A DNA stretch of 64,000 nucleotides, taken from GCA-003244245 sp050699715. GTDB taxonomy: Bacteria; Actinomycetota; Actinomycetes; Mycobacteriales; Pseudonocardiaceae. The translations under genes and the position numbers were made by a program. The stretch spans positions 28,393-92,392 of the forward strand of contig JBOHFR010000010.1 in the NCBI GenBank assembly GCA_050699715.1. Direction: 5' to 3'. Below the pieces are notes generated by a model, which saw nothing but the letters and a program-made list of their open reading frames with translations, searched no databases and was not told the DNA's origin. This document shows, piece by piece, positions 39,596 to 47,191 of this stretch (its first letter is position 1; every line of letters begins with the position of its first letter).

Positions 39596-41845
39596 TCAGC
39601 TCTGGGAGCGGACCCAATCCTCCAGCTGGTTCGCCTCGTCCTCAAGATCCAGGGCACGGAGATCGGCGGCGAGGTTACTGGCCGAGGCCAGGGTGCGGGG
39701 GTGGTCGTCGCCCAGTACCCGGCGACGGCGGGTGAGGGTGTCCTGTTGAAGCTGGCGAGCCTGTTCGTGGTGACCTAGCGCGTGCAGGTCGCAGGCAAGG
39801 TAGCTGGCCGAGGCTAGGGTGTTGGGGTGGTCGTCTCCGAGCACCCGCCGCTTCCGGGTGAGGGTGTCTTGCTGGAGCTGACGGGCCTGCTCGTACTGGC
39901 CCAACGCGTACAGGTCGAAGGCTAGGTTGCTGGCCGACATAAGGGTTTCGGGGTGGTCGTCACCCAGTACCCGGCGGCGGCGAGTGAGGGTGTCGTCATC
40001 GAGCAGGCGGGCCTGCTCGTACTGGCCCAGCTCGTACAGGTTTATGGCGAGGTTGGTGGCCGATTCCAGGGTGGCGGGGTGGTCCTCACCCAGCACCGAG
40101 CGACGCAGGCTCAGTGCCCGTTCGAGCAGCGGCTGGGCGGAGGCAGGTTCCCCTCGGGTCAGCACATACGTCCCGGCGTGGTGGAGCAGCCAGCCGACGT
40201 CGTCCCCGGTCGGATCGAGGGTGTGGCAGACATCAGTGGCGGCAAGGACGTGCGGGAGCAGCTGTCGCCAGAGGGGCCAGGTCGGCGGATTGTCCCAGGG
40301 GCTGGCCGCCGGAACTGTGGCACGGAGCAACCGGATCGCGACGGCGGCCATGTCGTGCTCGGTGGGCTGGGAGCGCAGGATGGTCTGCAGCAGCCGGTGC
40401 AGCTGCAGGCTGTCGGGCTCGACGCGAGCCAGCCCTGCTCGACGCAGCAGTCGGGTCAGCCCGGTGAAAGCCAACGGATCACCGGCCGCCGTGCCGAGTG
40501 GATCGGGTAGCCGGTCGGGGTGGGTGGTGAACAAGGTCAAGGGGATCGGCTCAGGCGCCAGATGAGCTGCCAGAGTCAGCAGGTCCAACGCAGCCGGTGC
40601 CTGCCCAGCGAGCCGATCGAAAGCGATCTGGTAGCTGGCGGCTAACGACACCGGGTAGGTCGCGGGCGTGCCATGGGCCAGCAGTTCCGCGGTGCGCTTG
40701 TCGAGCAGGGACAGGTAGTCCTCGGTCGGTATGCCGGTCTCGGTCAGGTAGGCGGCAGCCTGGCTCAGCGCCAGCGGCAGGTCACCCAGGGCGTCGGCGA
40801 TCCGGGCGGCGTCGGCGGCGGTGAGTCGCGGGACGCGGCGCAGCAAGGTAATCGACTCACCACGGTCGAAGACGTCCACCCCCAGTGGGGTGGCCAGATC
40901 GTGCCAGGCGGGATTGCGGGAAGTGATCAGCACCTGCCCGCCACCACCGGTGGCCAGGTGGGGGGCCAGCGCGGCGGGGTCCTCGGCATTGTCATAGATC
41001 AACAGCCAACGGTCCCGTTCCCGCAGCGCCCCCAGCAGCCGCGCCACCGCCGACGCGACCGGGTCAGTGGCCCCAGCCAGGCCCAGGGCGTAAGCCAGCT
41101 GAGCCAGCCGATCAGGAATCAGCGCGGGTACCTCGGAAGGAATCCACCAGACCACGTCGTAGTCGGTGTCGTGGCGGTGCGCGTACTCGATGGCCAACGC
41201 GGTCTTGCCAATCCCACCCATGCCGTGCAGGGCCTGCACCACCGTCGCCAGGTCGGTTCGCAACGACGTGCGCAGCCCGGTGAGCAAGTCCTCACGTCCG
41301 GTGAAGGTGGCGTTGCGCGCGGGCACGTTCCACACCCGCCCACCCCGAGGCAACTCAGCCAGCGCCTGAAACAGCGCCTCGCTCAACCCCTCCGGGGTGG
41401 TAACCGTGGCGGTGGTCAGCCCGCTGTCCCCGAGCCGGGCGCGGAACGCGTCCTGGCGGGCACCGTGCTGCTGGTCGCGGAACAGATCCGCCGGGCCTTC
41501 CGCCTCAGCACCCAGCAGGAACACCAGCCGGGGCAGGCCACGCTCACCCGCAGCCTCGAACTCCCACTCCGTGTAGGACAGCTCCGGCCGGTCGAGCACC
41601 GGGGATCCGTACCGGAACCCGACGATGGCCACGTAGATGTCGGCGGCCAGCACCGCCTCCCAGTACACCTGCGCAGGCTTCTGGTCCCGCGCGGTGAAAT
41701 ACGCCATGTCCCCGACGGCGTCCCCAGCCCGGCTGATCGCCCGCTCCGCAGCGGCAACGAACGACCGACGAACCGGAAACCGCCGCATCTCCGAGGTATG
41801 ACTCAAGAACACCCGCCGAGCCCGTGCCGACACACCGCACAGCAT
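39596..41845 (-). CDS. NLR-like STAND protein: DUF4062, NB-ARC and four TPR units (copy 2)
   Basis: 749 residues from ATG 41845, the position equivalent to the copy 1 start; the frame extends 26 codons further up. Same build as 27653-30154: DUF4062 (RRVFLSHTSEMRRFPVRRSF, ADIYVAIVGFRYGSP), NB-ARC (GMGGIGKTALAIEYAHRH, RWLLIYDN, ITSRN, GDLPLALSQAAAYL) and LGDDHPxTL repeats. It has four TPR units instead of six, and the length difference from copy 1 (84 residues) is exactly two 42-residue units. Most of the rest is nearly identical. The DUF222-HNH gene starts about 300 bases away, divergently. Confidence 0.85.
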   Translation of the reverse strand: MLCGVSARARRVFLSHTSEMRRFPVRRSFVAAAERAISRAGDAVGDMAYFTARDQKPAQVYWEAVLAADIYVAIVGFRYGSPVLDRPELSYTEWEFEAAGERGLPRLVFLLGAEAEGPADLFRDQQHGARQDAFRARLGDSGLTTATVTTPEGLSEALFQALAELPRGGRVWNVPARNATFTGREDLLTGLRTSLRTDLATVVQALHGMGGIGKTALAIEYAHRHDTDYDVVWWIPSEVPALIPDRLAQLAYALGLAGATDPVASAVARLLGALRERDRWLLIYDNAEDPAALAPHLATGGGGQVLITSRNPAWHDLATPLGVDVFDRGESITLLRRVPRLTAADAARIADALGDLPLALSQAAAYLTETGIPTEDYLSLLDKRTAELLAHGTPATYPVSLAASYQIAFDRLAGQAPAALDLLTLAAHLAPEPIPLTLFTTHPDRLPDPLGTAAGDPLAFTGLTRLLRRAGLARVEPDSLQLHRLLQTILRSQPTEHDMAAVAIRLLRATVPAASPWDNPPTWPLWRQLLPHVLAATDVCHTLDPTGDDVGWLLHHAGTYVLTRGEPASAQPLLERALSLRRSVLGEDHPATLESATNLAINLYELGQYEQARLLDDDTLTRRRRVLGDDHPETLMSASNLAFDLYALGQYEQARQLQQDTLTRKRRVLGDDHPNTLASASYLACDLHALGHHEQARQLQQDTLTRRRRVLGDDHPRTLASASNLAADLRALDLEDEANQLEDWVRSQS

Positions 41846-42095
41846 CTCACTGACCGCTTCCGATCGATCGGTCTGCCTACAGTCTGTCGTCACGTCGGAG
41901 GTGAGCACCATAGTGACCGTCACAGCCGGCTACGAGCGGACGTTCAGGGTCGATGGCTCGTCCATATCGCGGATAAGAGCCGCGCTGCCACACCCGGGCA
42001 CGTTCCGCTGTGTCCGCGCGTCGAATCGCTCGACGTATCGGTACGAGCCGTGGCCGACCCACTGGGCATCAGTCCCGACCGGGTCTCCCACCGGC

Positions 42096-42123
42096 CCGGC
42101 ATAAAGCCGGTTTTTGTCGGTGC
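42096..42123 (+). terminator. Terminator-like hairpin and conserved leader of the DUF222-HNH gene
   Basis: ccggc-ataaa-gccgg (42096-42110) is followed by TTTTT (42111-42115). The 18 bases gccggtttttgtcggtgc (42106-42123) recur at 63979-63996 at the window end. In actinobacteria this TTTTGTCGGTG string typically precedes DUF222/REP13E12-type HNH genes. Confidence 0.55.
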
Positions 42124-42142
42124 CCTGTCCTAAAATTGTGGC

Positions 42143-43378
42143 ATGTCGACGGCGCTGGTGTGGCAAGGCAGTGATGCCGAGCTGCTCACGGAGCTGGGCG
42201 CGCTGGAGACCCGGTTGCATTCAACCTGGGCGCAGATGCTGTCGGTCGTCGCGGAAATCGATTCTCGGGGTGTGGCCGCTCAGGTGGGGTATGGCACCAC
42301 AGTGGAGCTGGTGCGGGCGGTGTCGCGGGTGTCGCGGGGTGAGGCGCGGGCCCGGATCTCCGCCGCCGCTGATGTGCTGCCCAGGCACGGGGTGAATGGT
42401 GTGCCAGTGGAGCCGAAGCTGCCGGCTACGGCGGCGGCGGTCGCCGAGCAGGCGATCGGCGCCGCCGACGTCACGGTGATCCGCTCGGTACTGGCCCGCA
42501 TCCCCGCACACGTGGGCGATGACAAGCGGGCCGAGGTGGAGGCCGAGCTGGCCCGCCACGCGCGGACGCTGGACGCGGGGCAGCTGGCGGTGCTGGGCAA
42601 GCGGATCCTGGCCTATCTGGATCAGGATGGTCCCCGTCCCAAGGACACTCTTCAGACGCGGCGATGGCTGCGTTTCGGTGACCGTGATGGGGGCGTTGAG
42701 CTGGCCGGATGGCTGGATCGGGAGGCCGCTGAGATCGTGCGCGCGGCGTTGAGTCCGCTGGCCGCGCCGCGCCCGACCACCGACACCGAAGTCGACCTGC
42801 GTGATGCGAGCCAACGCGACGCCGACGCGTTGGTCGAGCTCGCCCAGCGGGCGCTGACCGAGGGGGAGCTGCCCACCGAGGGCGGGGAACGCCCGCAGGT
42901 CGTGGTGACCGTGAGCCTGCCGGTGTTGCAGCGCCGGATCGGGATGGGGTCGCTGGCGCTGGGCGGCCCGATCAACGCGGACATCGCCCGGCGTATCGCC
43001 TGCGACGCCGAGATCATCCCCGTGGTGCTGGGGTCGCGGGGTGAGCCGCTCGACGTCGGGCGGGCCAGCCGTACGGTGCCCACCGCGATCCGCCGCGCCG
43101 TGATTGTTCGGGATGGTGGATGCGCTTTTCCCGGATGTTCAGTACCCGCCCGCTGGTGCGACATTCATCACGTGGTCCATTGGGCCGATCACGGCCCCAC
43201 CAGCGTCGGAAACTGTGTCGCTTTGTGCGGCCGCCACCACCGGCTCCTCCACCATTCCGACTGGCGAATCGACATGGCCAGCGGCATCCCAGAATTCCAC
43301 CCACCAGCGTGGCTGGGCAGCTTACCACGCCGCAACCCACTCCACCTCGCCCCCGCCCTGATCCGAAACCGCCAATAA
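42143..43378 (+). CDS. DUF222 / HNH endonuclease protein (REP13E12-type)
   Basis: 411 residues. The N-terminal DUF222 region (about 15-270) has SRGVAAQVGYGTTVELVRAV, EQAIGAADVTVIRSVLARIP and LADEx-type helices. The C-terminal HNH nuclease (about 320-385) has GCAFPGCSVPARWCDIHHVV, HWADHGPTSVGNCVALCGRH and HRLLHHSDW with the His-Asn-His core and paired cysteines. This multi-copy family in mycobacteria and relatives behaves like a selfish, homing-type repeat. The gene appears complete. Confidence 0.9.
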   Translation: MSTALVWQGSDAELLTELGALETRLHSTWAQMLSVVAEIDSRGVAAQVGYGTTVELVRAVSRVSRGEARARISAAADVLPRHGVNGVPVEPKLPATAAAVAEQAIGAADVTVIRSVLARIPAHVGDDKRAEVEAELARHARTLDAGQLAVLGKRILAYLDQDGPRPKDTLQTRRWLRFGDRDGGVELAGWLDREAAEIVRAALSPLAAPRPTTDTEVDLRDASQRDADALVELAQRALTEGELPTEGGERPQVVVTVSLPVLQRRIGMGSLALGGPINADIARRIACDAEIIPVVLGSRGEPLDVGRASRTVPTAIRRAVIVRDGGCAFPGCSVPARWCDIHHVVHWADHGPTSVGNCVALCGRHHRLLHHSDWRIDMASGIPEFHPPAWLGSLPRRNPLHLAPALIRNRQ

Positions 43379-43494
43379 TGGCAGAGCCCTCCGCTGCCCA
43401 CCATAGGAAAGGGCACACGGTGAGTAGCGACAGCCAGTGGTCCGACGCTGCCAGCGACATCCTGGTCGGAGGTACCGCACCGCTTCGCGATGCC

Positions 43495-43784
43495 GGTATC
43501 AGAGCGCCGCCCGTACTGTTAATCATGGACGGCGGCGAGCAGATGATCAACTGGCCGGTGACTTCTCGTCGACGTCCTACACGCTGTCGGACATGGCCGC
43601 CGACACCGTCGGTCTGCTCGACGCGCTCGGGTATGGCAGCGCTCACCTCGTCGGCGTTTCCCTCGGTGGAATGGGCCCTTTGGGAGCGCCACCGGAGGAC
43701 CGGGAGGGCTACATCGACCGGCAGGTCCGATCCTTCCGGGTGGTCGGGCAACCGCTGCGGCTATCCTCGACGCGAAGCTGGTGA
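43495..43784 (+). pseudogene. Degraded alpha/beta hydrolase
   Basis: Pieces in order: VLLIMDGGEQMINWP, then in another frame FSSTSYTLSDMAADTVGLLD, ALGYGSAHLVGVSLGGMG (nucleophile elbow GVSLGG) and, after a jump, PPEDREGYIDRQVRSFRVVG. These match consecutive parts of one alpha/beta hydrolase family, but the intervening sequence, including the Asp and His of the triad, is missing and the frame changes. Confidence 0.65.
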
Positions 43785-43908
43785 TCGCCACCCGCATCGC
43801 CGAACTCGTCCACCGCGCCGAAGCGATCACGCCCACCACCTGACCAGTGAACATTTCTTGATCGCCAGCGCGTCCCAGCGGCATGGGAGCGGTACCCGTT
43901 CAGCCTGC

Positions 43909-44350
43909 CCGTGATCCAGCACTTGTTGTGGGCCGGCGGGCTGGAACTTGACGGGACAGTGACGTTTCTGGTAAAGGCCAATCCGGGTACTTCCTGCGCG
44001 CAGAGAGCTTTCTACAACGTGGCCACCGAAATCGAGCGGCTCGATGCCGACCCTGACTCCCCGCCATTGCTGCCCGCCTACGGCGAGGTGTCCCCGCACG
44101 AGCGCTCCCACGGGGAATCCTTCCTGGACCTGGGGTGATCCACCGGTTCGGCCCGAACGGGCTGTACCTGATCGATGAACCCGAGGCAGCGCTGTCAGTA
44201 CGCGGCTGCCTGGCGCTGGTCCGGCGGATCAGTGACCTGGTGAGCAGAGGTCACAGTTCATCATCGCAACCCACTCACCGATCCTGCTCGCCGTGCCGAA
44301 CGCCCGGTTCCTGCACCACCTCTTCACCACCGACGGGATTATGGCCGGCG
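43909..44350 (+). pseudogene. Degraded AAA/ABC-type ATPase, right copy
   Basis: Pieces: IQHLLWAGGLELDGTVTFLV (Walker A region mutated to KANPGT), ATEIERLDADPDSPPLLPAY, SHGESFLDL, then in another frame VIHRFGPNGLYLIDEPEAAL (Walker B) and LALVRRISDLV, and ATHSPILLA and ARFLHHLF in further frames. Together with 24906-25280 these cover most of one ATPase. Both copies are inactive. Confidence 0.75.
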
Positions 44351-44402
44351 AGCCATGGACGTGGGCCCGCTCGGCAGCGGCAGGGAACGCGTCGTCTGAC
44401 GT

Positions 44403-44606
44403 CTACGGCAGGAGGTCGCCGTTCTTGACCTGGCTGAGGAAGCTTGCCCACTGGGCTGCGGTAATGATCAGGCGGCCCTCGGTGGGGTTCTTGGAGTCGC
44501 GTATCCCGGTCACGGTGGGGGCCTGAGCGATCTCAACACGCTGGCCGTGGGTCGCGCTTCGGCTGCTCGTGCGCCAGGTGGCGTGGACCAGGGGGTCGTG
44601 GGTCAC
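44403..44606 (-). CDS. DUF397 protein
   Basis: 67 residues: VHATWRTSSRSATHGQRVEI at the start, then IRDSKNPTEGRLIITAAQWA and a C-terminus FLSQVKNGDLL. The WRxSSRS and RDSKNP motifs define DUF397. These are usually encoded next to an XRE/DUF5753 regulator whose DNA binding they modulate. No intact regulator is adjacent here, so it is an orphan. Confidence 0.85.
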   Translation of the reverse strand: MTHDPLVHATWRTSSRSATHGQRVEIAQAPTVTGIRDSKNPTEGRLIITAAQWASFLSQVKNGDLLP

Positions 44607-44857
44607 GGGAGGTCCTTAGCGGGTTCTCCGGCCGGTCGCGGAGGCGAGCCGCAGCACGACCTTTCCCCCACCAGATCCCGCGCCCTGACGGTGCTAACCC
44701 GTCCGGCCGGCGGGCGGCCAATTGATCACCCAACGTGACATCTGGCGTGGGTTACCATCAAGGAGAGTCGCGGGAAAGCTGGTGCGCGCCCGGACGAGCC
44801 CTTCGGCCGCTACGAGCTGCGAGAACCTCGTCACCGCGGTTCGGGAAGGTCGACGAT

Positions 44858-45289
44858 GTGGCTGGATGGGTCATCTGGTTGATCATCGCAGCGGTGCTGG
44901 GCGTCGCTGAGCTCCTCACCGTGACCGCCGCGTTGGGGCTGCTCAGCGGCGCTGCCTTGATCACATCGGTGTCTGCGGCGGTCGGACTGCCCGTGCCCCT
45001 CCAACTCGCGGTCTTCGCCCTCGCCGCCGCGGCCGGCATCGTGGTCCTGCGGCCCATCGCTGCGCGGCACATGCTCGCGCCGCAGCTCCACCGTTTCGGT
45101 GTCGACGCGCTCGTCGGCAGGACGGCCTATGTCGTCTGCGAGGTGACAGGTCAAGACGGCACCGTGCGCATCGGCGGTGAGCAGTGGACGGCTCGCGCCC
45201 TCGACGACAGACTGGTGATCCCCGTGGGAGCGGCCGTTGACGTCATCCAGATCGACGGCGCCACCGCCGTCGTCTACCCCCGGGAGTAA
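44858..45289 (+). CDS. NfeD-like membrane protein
   Basis: 143 residues from GTG 44858, with GGGAAGG upstream; the frame extends further up without similarity. Two or three hydrophobic helices (WVIWLIIAAVLGVAELLTV, LGLLSGAALITSVSAAVG, LQLAVFALAAAAGIVVLRPI) are followed by an OB-fold domain with ALVGRTAYVVCEVTGQDGTV and VIPVGAAVDVIQIDGATAVV. Short NfeD proteins partner with stomatin-like SPFH proteins, and the SPFH gene starts two bases after the stop. Confidence 0.88.
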   Translation: MAGWVIWLIIAAVLGVAELLTVTAALGLLSGAALITSVSAAVGLPVPLQLAVFALAAAAGIVVLRPIAARHMLAPQLHRFGVDALVGRTAYVVCEVTGQDGTVRIGGEQWTARALDDRLVIPVGAAVDVIQIDGATAVVYPRE

Positions 45290-45291
45290 TC

Positions 45292-46368
45292 ATGGAAGTC
45301 CCCGCTGCGCTGATCGCGGTACTGCTCGTTGCACTGTTCACGGTCCTCACCGTGATGCGGGGGACCCGCATCGTGCCACAGGCGCGAGCGCGCAACGTGG
45401 AACGGCTCGGCCGGTATCACCGCACGCTGACGCCCGGGCTGAACTTCGTCATCCCCTACATCGACCGGGTCTACCCGGCAATCGACCTGCGCGAGCAGGT
45501 CGTGTCGTTTGCCCCGCAGCCGGTCATCACCGAGGACAACCTGGTCGTCGAGATCGACACCGTGCTGTACTTCCAGGTGACCGACCCACGATCGGCCGCC
45601 TACGAGATCGCCAGCTACCTCCAGGCCGTCGAGCAGCTCACCGTCACGACGCTGCGCAACGTGGTCGGCTCCATGGACCTGGAGCAGACGCTCACCTCCC
45701 GCGACACCATCAACGGCCAACTCCGCGGCGTGCTGGACGACGCCACCGGCAAATGGGGCCTGCGGGTCAACCGGGTGGAGATCAAGGCCATCGACCCGCC
45801 GAAGAGCATCAAGGACGCCATGGAGAAGCAGATGCGGGCCGAGCGGGACAAGCGCGCCGCGATCTTGTCCGCTGAGGGTCAGCGCCAGTCCCAGATCCTC
45901 ACCGCCGAGGGTGACAAGCAGGGCGCGATCCTGCGCGCCGAGGGTGACCGGACCGCCGCGATCCTCAAGGCCGAAGGTCAGTCCCGAGCGATCGATGCGG
46001 TGTTCCAGGCCGTTCACCGCAACGACCCGGATCCCAAGCTGCTCGCCTACCAGTACCTGCAGGTGTTACCGGAACTCGCCAAGGGCCAGGGCAACACGTT
46101 CTGGGTGATCCCCAGCGAGATCACCTCCGCGCTCCAAGGCGTGTCCCGCGCCTTCACGGAGGCACTACCCAACTCCGCAGCCACCCACCAGGCCGATTCC
46201 TCCGATGAGCCGTCGGCGAGGGCCACGGACGATGCCACTCCGGCCGCCGAAGCCGTCACGGAGGCAGTCGCCGACGCATCGGAGGTCGATGGCCTTCGGC
46301 AGATCACCTCCGGGGAACACCCGTACAACCTCTTCGTCGACCACCAGCAGCAGTCCTCACCAGACTGA
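45292..46368 (+). CDS. SPFH/Band 7 (stomatin-like) membrane protein
   Basis: 358 residues. N-terminal transmembrane helix (LIAVLLVALFTVLTVM), then the SPFH domain (about 20-180: RIVPQARARNVERLGRYHRT, LTPGLNFVIPYIDRV, EDNLVVEIDTVLYFQVTDPR) and a coiled segment with repeated E/A-G (ILSAEGQRQSQILTAEGDKQ, GAILRAEGDRTAAILKAEGQ). The acidic C-terminal tail is poorly conserved. It forms oligomeric membrane-scaffold assemblies with NfeD. Clearly an operon with the preceding gene. Confidence 0.92.
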   Translation: MEVPAALIAVLLVALFTVLTVMRGTRIVPQARARNVERLGRYHRTLTPGLNFVIPYIDRVYPAIDLREQVVSFAPQPVITEDNLVVEIDTVLYFQVTDPRSAAYEIASYLQAVEQLTVTTLRNVVGSMDLEQTLTSRDTINGQLRGVLDDATGKWGLRVNRVEIKAIDPPKSIKDAMEKQMRAERDKRAAILSAEGQRQSQILTAEGDKQGAILRAEGDRTAAILKAEGQSRAIDAVFQAVHRNDPDPKLLAYQYLQVLPELAKGQGNTFWVIPSEITSALQGVSRAFTEALPNSAATHQADSSDEPSARATDDATPAAEAVTEAVADASEVDGLRQITSGEHPYNLFVDHQQQSSPD

Positions 46369-46380
46369 CGACCAACATGA

Positions 46381-46410
46381 ATTGTACATATCAACGTTGA
46401 GTTGTACAAT
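46381..46410 (+). promoter_or_regulatory. Paired TTGTACA operator of the YefM/RelE-type genes
   Basis: ATTGTACA (46381-46388) and TTGTACAAT (46402-46410) form an inverted repeat with dyad centres 20 bases apart, about two helical turns. TGTACA is itself a palindrome. It lies just before GTG 46417. Two sites on the same face of DNA fit the cooperative binding of YefM/Phd-type antitoxin complexes. Confidence 0.6.
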
Positions 46411-46416
46411 TTCAGC

Positions 46417-46692
46417 GTGTCTAGTCCTGTACCGCTCAACCTCTCCGAAGCGCGGAGTCAGCTGGCGGCGATCGTCGATCGAGCTCATGCGGATCATCGA
46501 CCGGTCTACCTGGCCCGCCGCGGACGGCGAGTGGCAGCAGTCATTGATGCCGACGACCTGGATCGCCTCCTTGAGCTTGCCGAGGACATGACTGACATTC
46601 GGGCAGCGGCGGCGGCCCGCGCCGAGATGGAGGCGACGGGCGAGACTCCGATCCCCTGGGCCGAAGTCAAGGCCGACCTCGGCCTGACATGA
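46417..46692 (+). CDS. YefM/Phd-type antitoxin
   Basis: 91 residues from GTG 46417; a TTG at 46402 would lie inside the operator. N-terminal PVPLNLSEARSQLAAIVDRA and RPVYLARRGRRVAAVIDADD are typical of the DNA-binding antitoxin fold. The C-terminal tail (RAEMEATGETPIPWAEVKAD) would contact the toxin. Its stop overlaps the toxin start (ATGA). Confidence 0.88.
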   Translation: MSSPVPLNLSEARSQLAAIVDRAHADHRPVYLARRGRRVAAVIDADDLDRLLELAEDMTDIRAAAAARAEMEATGETPIPWAEVKADLGLT

Positions 46693-46952
46693 CCTATCGC
46701 GTCACCCTCGCCCCGTCCGCTGCCCGCGAGCTGTGGAAGTTCGATCCTCAGGCCCGTCGGCGCATCCAAGCCACGATCGAGTTACTCGCCGCCGAGCCGC
46801 GACCTCCAGCGGCGACCCGGCTGGTTGGCGGGGCTGGCGAGTGGAGAGTCCGCACCGGCGACTACCGCATCGGCTACGAGATCAACGACGGAGAGCTCGT
46901 TGTCCTTGTTCTGCGCATCGGGCACCGTCGCGGGATCTACCAGCCGCGGTAA
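46689..46952 (+). CDS. RelE-family toxin
   Basis: 87 residues: MTYRVTLAPSAARELWKFDP, RRRIQATIELLAAEPRPPAA, GEWRVRTGDYRIGYEINDGE and VLRIGHRRGIYQ. The conserved basic and tyrosine residues of the RelE active region are present. It is related to, but clearly different from, the toxin at 19202-19465. Confidence 0.9.
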   Translation: MTYRVTLAPSAARELWKFDPQARRRIQATIELLAAEPRPPAATRLVGGAGEWRVRTGDYRIGYEINDGELVVLVLRIGHRRGIYQPR

Positions 46953-47019
46953 CCGAACAACCCGTGACGTTCGGAGCCGAATTGCGGGTTGGGGGATCCT
47001 TGGGGCATGGCACGTCGGG

Positions 47020-47187
47020 CCTCGTGTGCTCACACCGCTGGTAGCCGGACTGCCGGCGCTGGCCACCCTCACCGTGCTCACCGGGGTACTCGTCACACTC
47101 ATCGCCTACGAGACCGTGCACTATGCCGTGCAGCGCCACGCGATCCGGCACGACACAGCGCACAGACATGCGCACGAGGACAACTGA
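47020..47187 (+). pseudogene. C-terminal fragment of a membrane protein (LtrA-like)
   Basis: The frame ending at 47187 encodes LTPLVAGLPALATLTVLTGV and LVTLIAYETVHYAVQRHAIR, one hydrophobic helix and the AYExVxYA tail seen at the end of low-temperature-requirement A family proteins. The rest of the gene is absent. It lies four bases from the convergent atpD stop, at the right edge of the island. Confidence 0.4.
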
Positions 47188-47191
47188 CGGC

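Noticed and set aside
27653..41845. Assigning the NB-ARC-TPR genes and the radical SAM gene to an FxSxx-COOH (FxsT/FxsB) system
   Set aside because: The radical SAM protein is not of FxsB length or layout, no FxSxx peptide is visible, and DUF4062 is not the usual FxsT N-terminus. Kept only as a loose analogy.
24718..47191. Looking for an integrase, transposase or att repeats that would define the island as one mobile element
   Set aside because: No intact integrase or transposase is visible inside it and I could not find a clear direct repeat at both edges. The island may be a mosaic of several events.
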